Assembly: GCF_001647285.1 (NCBI RefSeq) | Contig: NZ_LRML01000002.1 | Location: 456,706-520,705, forward strand | Source of the DNA: Rufibacter roseus | Lineage (GTDB): Bacteria > Bacteroidota > Bacteroidia > Cytophagales > Hymenobacteraceae | Length of the DNA stretch: 64,000 bases | Direction of reading: 5' to 3' | Program-made: the position numbers and the translations under genes | Shown: positions 59,614 through 64,000 of the stretch, one piece after another | How positions within the stretch are numbered: the first letter of the stretch is position 1 | Layout: every line of letters begins with the position of its first letter | The notes under the pieces: model-generated | Told to the model about the DNA's origin: nothing | Databases searched by the model: none | Seen by the model: the letters and a program-made list of their open reading frames with translations, nothing else

Positions 59614-59670
59614 TGCAGAAGCCGTTTTTAAGCTGTTTTTTTGATAAACAGCTTAAAAACGGCTTCTGCA
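59614..59670. repeat. R palindrome copy 24, perfect 25-bp stem
   Basis: Left arm TGCAGAAGCCGTTTTTAAGC plus TGTTT (59614-59638) pairs exactly with the right arm (59646-59670), loop TTTTGAT. Outer TGCAGAAGCC and GGCTTCTGCA are unique to this copy. Convergent gap between TerC and the GT51 gene. Confidence 0.95.
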
Positions 59671-59824
59671 TTTGCATCTTTCTTTGAAAAATGATTTGAG
59701 AATAGCTATAGTACTTCTGCTTTTATAAACTATTGAACTGTTTCTCTTGAATTTAAATATGGTTCAAGACTTGTAATCACTTTAGCAGATCTCCAGCCAC
59801 TACTCAAGTTAGACAAGGCATTCT

Positions 59825-59864
59825 ACCATAGAAAAGGCCGATGTATATCATCGCTTTTCTATGG
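59825..59864. terminator. Hairpin terminator near the GT51 gene end
   Basis: ACCATAGAAAAG (59825-59836) with CTTTTCTATGGT (59853-59864), and inner CGATG/CATCG, close to the minus-strand gene stop at 59875. Confidence 0.75.
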
Positions 59865-59874
59865 TATGTGTGTA

Positions 59875-61875
59875 TCAAAAATCTAATAAATCAATAGGAG
59901 CCAGTTGTAGGGTATCCATGGTTACTTGTGTGGTATCTGGTCTGGCTATCACAAAATTTCCGGCTCTACCCTGTAAGTTTACATAGGGCGAGACACTCTG
60001 GCGCTCACTTTCTGAGATGAGACCTCTTTTGGCCATGTTTCCGCTGATTAGCCTAAAGAAATACCTTGGGTAAGCCCGCAAACCGCCATATACATCAAAA
60101 TACGTTCTGTATTGCTTGGGCTTCGGCACTATGCTCGCCATGAAAAGGCTCTCCTCTAGAGTAAGCTGACTGGGGTGCTTGCTGAAGTAAAATTCAGCTC
60201 CCTCTTTTACACCATACACATTTGGCCCCCACTCAATTATATTCAGGTATACCTCATACATCCGCTGTTTTGACACCAACTTTTGGTTTTCAATCAGCCA
60301 TACTATCAGCGCCTCCTCAACTTTTCTAGTGATGGTTTTTTTTCTGGTCAGAAAGGCATTTTTCACCAGCTGCATTGATACGGTACTACCTCCCCTCACA
60401 AAAGATTTCTCTTTGATATTTGTTATCAGAGACATTCTGAAAGCACCTTCATGAAAACCTTTATGCGAAAAGAACCTAGGATCTTCTGCAGTCAGTATAG
60501 CATGCTTTAAATAGTCAGAGATCTGGTTGTAAGGCACAAAGTTCGGGTTAGAGGGACCAACTTTGAACTCCCGCACTACTTTACCATCTTCGTACACCAT
60601 ATGCGTAAATTCTTGATTGAGTTTACGCAAATCAACAGCGCCATAATCAGTAATTTTCAGGTTCTGAGCATTCAAATCTGATTCAAAGGTAAGGCTGTCT
60701 ACCTTGGCCATGTCCACATAAAAGTTTAAGTGGTAGTCAAAGCTTCCAGTTGCCTTCATCCCCTGAAATGAATCGAAAAGCCCTGGAGGCATTGACTCAA
60801 AAAGATCATTTGCCTCTATGTTAGGTGAATCAATCTTGATTCCTATTTTGCGGTTCGGTCTTGTTTCATAAGTTGCCCGTGGGTAAAAGACCGCTTTGTT
60901 GATGCGTACTTCAGAAAGAGTATCTAGTGAATAATAATGGTCTCCTAAGGTGATAACATATTTAAGCGCACCATCACGCACAAACACATCTTCATCGGCT
61001 ATTTTAGGGTGGTTAAGCACCAGGCTATGGGCACTTGTTTCACCAGTTATTGTTAGCTGGTTATTTTTGAATTCCTTATCAGTTATACTTAGGCTTAAAG
61101 TGTCAAAGTGCATAGTAGCCCCAAACTTCTGCTGAATGTAAGGTACTGTTATGCCTCCCTTCTCTTCGCCATACATTTTTGCTGAAAGCAGATACCGATC
61201 AGGATCAATTACGCCATTCACGCGCATGGTATTTGTGACAGAGTCAGTGGAAATGGTCATTAGGGCTAAAATAGCGCCATCTTCCACAGTAAGTGAAGGC
61301 AGTCGCATATCTATAACCCGATCGTTATTTCTGAAGACTACTCCTAAATCACGGAAGTTTACCCCATCAGGCACGTTTTCAAAGGCTGTCTCAATTAACC
61401 GGTTCAATACTGTGCCATAATTTGTTCTAGGCTTGTTCGCTTCAGGAGTTTCTTTTTCTTTTTTGCTCTTTAAGAGAAATGAAAAATTATCTACGCTGTC
61501 TTTGCGTACCGCAGTCACTAACCCGCTAGCCACATCAAATTGTTTGAACACTAAACGGCCCAGAAACAACGAACGGAAACTTACAGTAGCCTCAACAGTA
61601 TCAACCTGAAGCAGTTTAGTGCCGTTATTGGGCGTAAAGCCTATGTCTGTGACTAATACAGTATTCAGATCAAGAAAGGTAGCTTGGCCAATGTGTAGAT
61701 CTGCTGGGTATTTGTTTTCTACCTTTTGAATCACTTTTGTTACTGCATATTGCAATAGGCGTTGCCGGTTTACCAGAAATACAACTATAAGAACTACTAT
61801 CAAGGCAACAAAAATGCCTAAGCCAATCAGCAGCTTCTTTTTATGGCGGGAGAAAAATTCTTTGAATTTAGACAA
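59875..61875 (-). CDS. AsmA-like membrane protein fused to a GT51 peptidoglycan glycosyltransferase domain
   Basis: A 666-residue inner-membrane protein. Residues about 17-37 are the anchor (LGIFVALIVVLIVVFLV). The middle 400 residues are a long beta-rich region (VTDIGFTPNNGTKLLQVDTVEATVSFRS...SLTVEDGAILALMT) with the pattern of AsmA-like lipid-transfer proteins. The C-terminal 200 residues form a GT51 domain: the catalytic Glu in ILTAEDPRFFSHKGF (about 463), RGGSTVSMQLVKNAFL, KVEEALIVWLIENQ, YLNIIEWGPNVYGV and LFMASIVPKPKQY. No penicillin-binding transpeptidase follows. It probably polymerises lipid II. The joining to an AsmA-like part is unusual; no single-domain homologue of either half is in the window. 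Confidence 0.88.
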   Translation of the reverse strand: MSKFKEFFSRHKKKLLIGLGIFVALIVVLIVVFLVNRQRLLQYAVTKVIQKVENKYPADLHIGQATFLDLNTVLVTDIGFTPNNGTKLLQVDTVEATVSFRSLFLGRLVFKQFDVASGLVTAVRKDSVDNFSFLLKSKKEKETPEANKPRTNYGTVLNRLIETAFENVPDGVNFRDLGVVFRNNDRVIDMRLPSLTVEDGAILALMTISTDSVTNTMRVNGVIDPDRYLLSAKMYGEEKGGITVPYIQQKFGATMHFDTLSLSITDKEFKNNQLTITGETSAHSLVLNHPKIADEDVFVRDGALKYVITLGDHYYSLDTLSEVRINKAVFYPRATYETRPNRKIGIKIDSPNIEANDLFESMPPGLFDSFQGMKATGSFDYHLNFYVDMAKVDSLTFESDLNAQNLKITDYGAVDLRKLNQEFTHMVYEDGKVVREFKVGPSNPNFVPYNQISDYLKHAILTAEDPRFFSHKGFHEGAFRMSLITNIKEKSFVRGGSTVSMQLVKNAFLTRKKTITRKVEEALIVWLIENQKLVSKQRMYEVYLNIIEWGPNVYGVKEGAEFYFSKHPSQLTLEESLFMASIVPKPKQYRTYFDVYGGLRAYPRYFFRLISGNMAKRGLISESERQSVSPYVNLQGRAGNFVIARPDTTQVTMDTLQLAPIDLLDF

Positions 61876-62093
61876 GGTGATGATTTCTATATTCTAATGG
61901 ATTAGTGGGCACTACATAAGTACACTTCCAACAAAAGTAACGCTTTACCTGATACCTACAGACGTAAAGCTATGCAGATCGAAAAATACGTAAGAATCAC
62001 TGAAAAGTTTAACTTTTGCAGATTCTCCACCTCTTCTTGGCTACGCTTTTTGAAACAATTCCAAACTCCTGCTTCCCTATAACGGAACATGAT

Positions 62094-62101
62094 TATCTTT
62101 G
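62094..62101 (+). promoter_or_regulatory. Exact -7 promoter box before purB
   Basis: TATCTTTG fits TAnnTTTG exactly, 16 bases before the ATG at 62117. The TTG inside it (62099) opens the frame but cannot be the real start because it is part of the promoter; the leader would be about 9 bases. Confidence 0.5.
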
Positions 62102-62116
62102 AGAAAATTATTTGTC

Positions 62117-63469
62117 ATGAATTTATCTGCACTCTCTGCTATTTCGCCAATAGATGGTCGTTATCGTTCTCAGGTACAAGAACTAGCTCCTTTCTTTTCT
62201 GAATTTGGATTGATTAAATACCGCCTCTTAGTAGAAATTGAATACTACATAGCTTTGTGTGAACTGCCTCTGCCGCAATTACAAGAGGTAGACGCCAGCC
62301 TGTTCCCTAAAATGCGCAGCATCTACGAAGACTTTAGCTTTGAAGATGCACAAGCTATAAAGGAAACGGAAAAGACTACAAATCACGATGTAAAAGCAGT
62401 AGAATATTTTATCAAAGATAAATTTGATGAATTGGGAATTGGCCAGCAAAAAGAATTTGTACATTTTGGGTTAACTTCCCAAGACATCAATAACACGGCT
62501 ATACCTCTACTGCTTAAAGATGCTGTAGACGGAATCTATATCCCTCAGCTGACATCCATCATAGTTGAACTTAAAGCTCTAACACAGGAATGGAAAGAAG
62601 TTCCTATGTTAGCACATACCCATGGGCAACCTGCTTCTCCCACTAAATTAGGCAAAGAAATACAGGTGTTTGTTGAGCGACTGGAGAACCAAATAAAACT
62701 ACTCTCACAAATACCTATGTCAGGTAAGTTTGGAGGGGCTACTGGCAATTTTAACGCTCACTACGTTGCTTACCCCACCATTGATTGGGCTGCATTTGCC
62801 AATAAATTTCTAAAGGATAAACTCTCTCTGACACGTAGCCAGGTAACAACCCAGATAGAACATTATGATAATTTAGCTGCACTCTTTGACTGCTTCAAGA
62901 GAGTAAACACAATACTCATGGATTTCTCCAGAGATGTATGGCAGTATATATCTATGGGGTATTTCAAACAGAAGATAAAGGAGGGAGAAATTGGCTCCTC
63001 TGCCATGCCTCATAAAGTAAACCCTATAGATTTTGAGAATGCAGAGGGAAATCTTGGTATGGCCAACGCTATCTATGGCTTTTTAGCTGAAAAATTGCCC
63101 ATTTCAAGATTACAACGTGATTTAACAGACTCTACGGTATTGCGCAATATAGGAGTTCCTCTTTCACATTCATTCCTGGCACTAAAGTCTCTTAAGAAAG
63201 GGCTAGGTAAACTTCAGTTAAATAAAGAAGCACTAAACAGAGACCTTGAAGAAAATTGGGCAGTTGTAGCAGAGGCTATACAAACAGTTCTTAGAAGAGA
63301 AGGCTATCCCTCTCCTTACGAAGCATTAAAAGGCTTGACGAGAACAAACGAAAAAATCACAGCTCAGTCTATACAAGAATTTATTGAACAGCTGGACGTG
63401 AGGGAAGAAGTGAAAACTGAGTTAAGACAAATTAGTCCGTTTAACTATACTGGCATCTCCTTATATTGA
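62117..63469 (+). CDS. purB: Adenylosuccinate lyase
   Basis: Cytoplasmic enzyme of purine synthesis (SAICAR and adenylosuccinate cleavage), 450 residues from ATG 62117 (MNLSALSAISPIDGRYRSQV). The frame opens at TTG 62099 inside a promoter box, so the ATG is preferred. Motifs: KTTNHDVKAVEYFIK, VHFGLTSQDINNTAIP, MLAHTHGQPASPTKLG (general-acid His), and the superfamily signature GSSAMPHKVNPIDFENAEGNLG with the catalytic Ser in the mobile loop (near 292). Length is typical. A perfect terminator follows. Confidence 0.97.
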   Translation: MNLSALSAISPIDGRYRSQVQELAPFFSEFGLIKYRLLVEIEYYIALCELPLPQLQEVDASLFPKMRSIYEDFSFEDAQAIKETEKTTNHDVKAVEYFIKDKFDELGIGQQKEFVHFGLTSQDINNTAIPLLLKDAVDGIYIPQLTSIIVELKALTQEWKEVPMLAHTHGQPASPTKLGKEIQVFVERLENQIKLLSQIPMSGKFGGATGNFNAHYVAYPTIDWAAFANKFLKDKLSLTRSQVTTQIEHYDNLAALFDCFKRVNTILMDFSRDVWQYISMGYFKQKIKEGEIGSSAMPHKVNPIDFENAEGNLGMANAIYGFLAEKLPISRLQRDLTDSTVLRNIGVPLSHSFLALKSLKKGLGKLQLNKEALNRDLEENWAVVAEAIQTVLRREGYPSPYEALKGLTRTNEKITAQSIQEFIEQLDVREEVKTELRQISPFNYTGISLY

Positions 63470-63492
63470 TATGAGACAGCTTCCAAACAGGA

Positions 63493-63537
63493 AATAGAAA
63501 GGGGGGTACTGCATTATGCAGTACCCCCCTTTCTATT
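63493..63537. terminator. Perfect hairpin terminator after purB
   Basis: Arms of 22 bases, 63493-63514 and 63516-63537, with a six-G run (GGGGGG) pairing to CCCCCC and AATAGAAA pairing to TTTCTATT, one unpaired base in the middle. Twenty-four bases past the purB stop. Confidence 0.93.
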
Positions 63538-63540
63538 GAT

Positions 63541-63929
63541 GCTAATTTTAGAATAAAAAGATTAATAGTGCGATAGGCCCTATCATAAATGATCGGCTGA
63601 GGTGACGGAAACTTGCCCGGAGCCACTTTCCGCTTTTGGAGAGTGAAGTAGGTGAGGAAGAAAACAATGTACGGTACAGGCGTACCGGAATAAAAGGGAG
63701 GCTTCTTTTGAGGAACAAAGCTTGCGATAAGACTGGGGCAGGGTTCCGGAGTGCTAAGGCATCTCCCTTCTATCCGCCCCTCGGTTACGTCCTGCGGCTT
63801 GATGAGGGTCGCATCCCGTTCCCCCTCCCGCCTGTCACCCACCAGCCACCCGCTGCGCTGGGGGCGTTTCCTCCTGCGTGGCTATCCTAGCGTCCTGCCC
63901 TTGTGTTCGGGCGCGGCGTGAAAAGAGGA
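63541..63929. other. Intergenic region between purB and the rRNA operon, turning GC-rich
   Basis: About 390 bases with no good gene. The first part resembles ordinary AT-rich spacer. From about 63720 it becomes clearly GC-rich (CCCCTCGGTTACGTCCTGC, CCCGCTGCGCTGGGGGCG), as is often seen around rRNA operons. Apparent open frames here are low-quality and overlapping on both strands. Confidence 0.5.
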
Positions 63930-63965
63930 GAGGCCCCGGCTGCTGTCTCCAGCTGTCGGGGCCTC
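63930..63965 (-). terminator. Terminator of the rRNA operon (minus strand)
   Basis: GAGGCCCCG (63930-63938) pairs with CGGGGCCTC (63957-63965); the inner part forms a further imperfect stem. It lies directly beyond the 5S 3' end, on its downstream side. Confidence 0.75.
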
Positions 63966-63976
63966 CTTGTTGGGGG

Positions 63977-64000
63977 TTGGCGGCTACCTACTCTCCCGCG
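63977..64000 (-). rRNA. rrf: 5S rRNA, 3' end only (gene continues beyond the window)
   Basis: The last bases, read on the minus strand, begin CGCGGGAGAGTAGGTAGCCG and end GCCAA. This matches the conserved 3' part of bacterial 5S rRNA (GGGAGAGTAGG then the terminal helix). About 24 bases are inside; the rest, and presumably 23S and 16S, lie to the right. The 3' boundary is approximate. Confidence 0.75.

Noticed and set aside
63441..63890. Overlapping frames on both strands near the right edge
   Set aside because: They cross the perfect purB terminator or lie in the GC-rich spacer, have biased composition and no recognisable feature.
1..64000. CRISPR arrays, prophage, insertion sequences, tRNA genes
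   Set aside because: No spaced direct-repeat array, no transposase or phage gene, and no tRNA-like cloverleaf was seen on reading either strand by eye. A dedicated scan would be needed to exclude a short tRNA.

Overview
The window looks like chromosomal DNA of a Bacteroidota bacterium of the order Cytophagales, probably family Hymenobacteraceae (Rufibacter, Nibribacter or Pontibacter type; the genus is a guess from general resemblance, not a search). The basis is a type IX secretion (T9SS) sorting domain, a carboxypeptidase-repeat TonB receptor coupled to a DUF4249 lipoprotein, many short lipoproteins, few Shine-Dalgarno sequences, and a few TAnnTTTG-type promoter boxes. I see no phage, insertion sequence, CRISPR array or tRNA. 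It is a housekeeping region with one prominent noncoding feature.

Layout. 1-9.6 kb: succinate-semialdehyde dehydrogenase (cut by the window edge), catalase, zinc alcohol dehydrogenase, M28 peptidase, an outer-membrane protein, a frameshifted ceramidase-like membrane protein, two small exported proteins and an ABM monooxygenase. 9.6-19.5 kb: a small membrane protein, an alpha-solenoid protein, sbcC without sbcD beside it, an exported nuclease, a stress protein and uncharacterised genes, one HNH nuclease. 19.6-32.5 kb: MFS transporter, lipase-like lipoprotein, thioredoxin, M61 peptidase, TonB receptor with DUF4249 partner, purine nucleoside phosphorylase, SppA. 32.7-44 kb: RarA, a four-gene minus-strand group (lipoprotein, glutathionylspermidine-synthase-like ATP-grasp, a frameshifted YcxB-like protein, FMN reductase), MurI, SPW-repeat protein, Uup-type ABC-F, CoA transferase. 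44-50.8 kb: large T9SS protein, DEAD-box helicase, and a gpx-menA-YwqK-like group. 50.9-55.3 kb: an arginine cluster (argS and arginase on minus, arginine decarboxylase divergent on plus). 55.3-64 kb: GmhB-type phosphatase, protoporphyrinogen oxidase, polyprenol-phosphate sugar transferase, TerC, an AsmA-like/GT51 glycosyltransferase, PurB, and at the right edge the 3' end of a minus-strand 5S rRNA with its terminator.

The most unusual thing is a family of about 40-nt near-perfect palindromes, here called the R element. An idealised copy has left arm CTGTTTTAGGCCTGTTTTT, a 2-4 nt centre and right arm AAAAACAGGCCTAAAACAG. I count 27 copies by eye (some degenerate), with at most one per intergenic gap, in convergent, codirectional and divergent gaps alike. 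One copy lies inside argS, two possible copies inside sbcC, and one supplies the start codon and first codons of menA. In several copies the bases outside the common core differ between copies but still pair across the hairpin, up to a 30-bp perfect stem. Separate ordinary terminators sit next to several copies, so the family is not simply the terminator set. No function can be assigned from this window.

Three genes (ceramidase-like, YcxB-like, YwqK-like) are each broken by exactly one extra base, and restoring the frame gives a plausible protein end or start. They could be real mutations, phase variation (one is in a 9-nt homopolymer) or sequencing errors.
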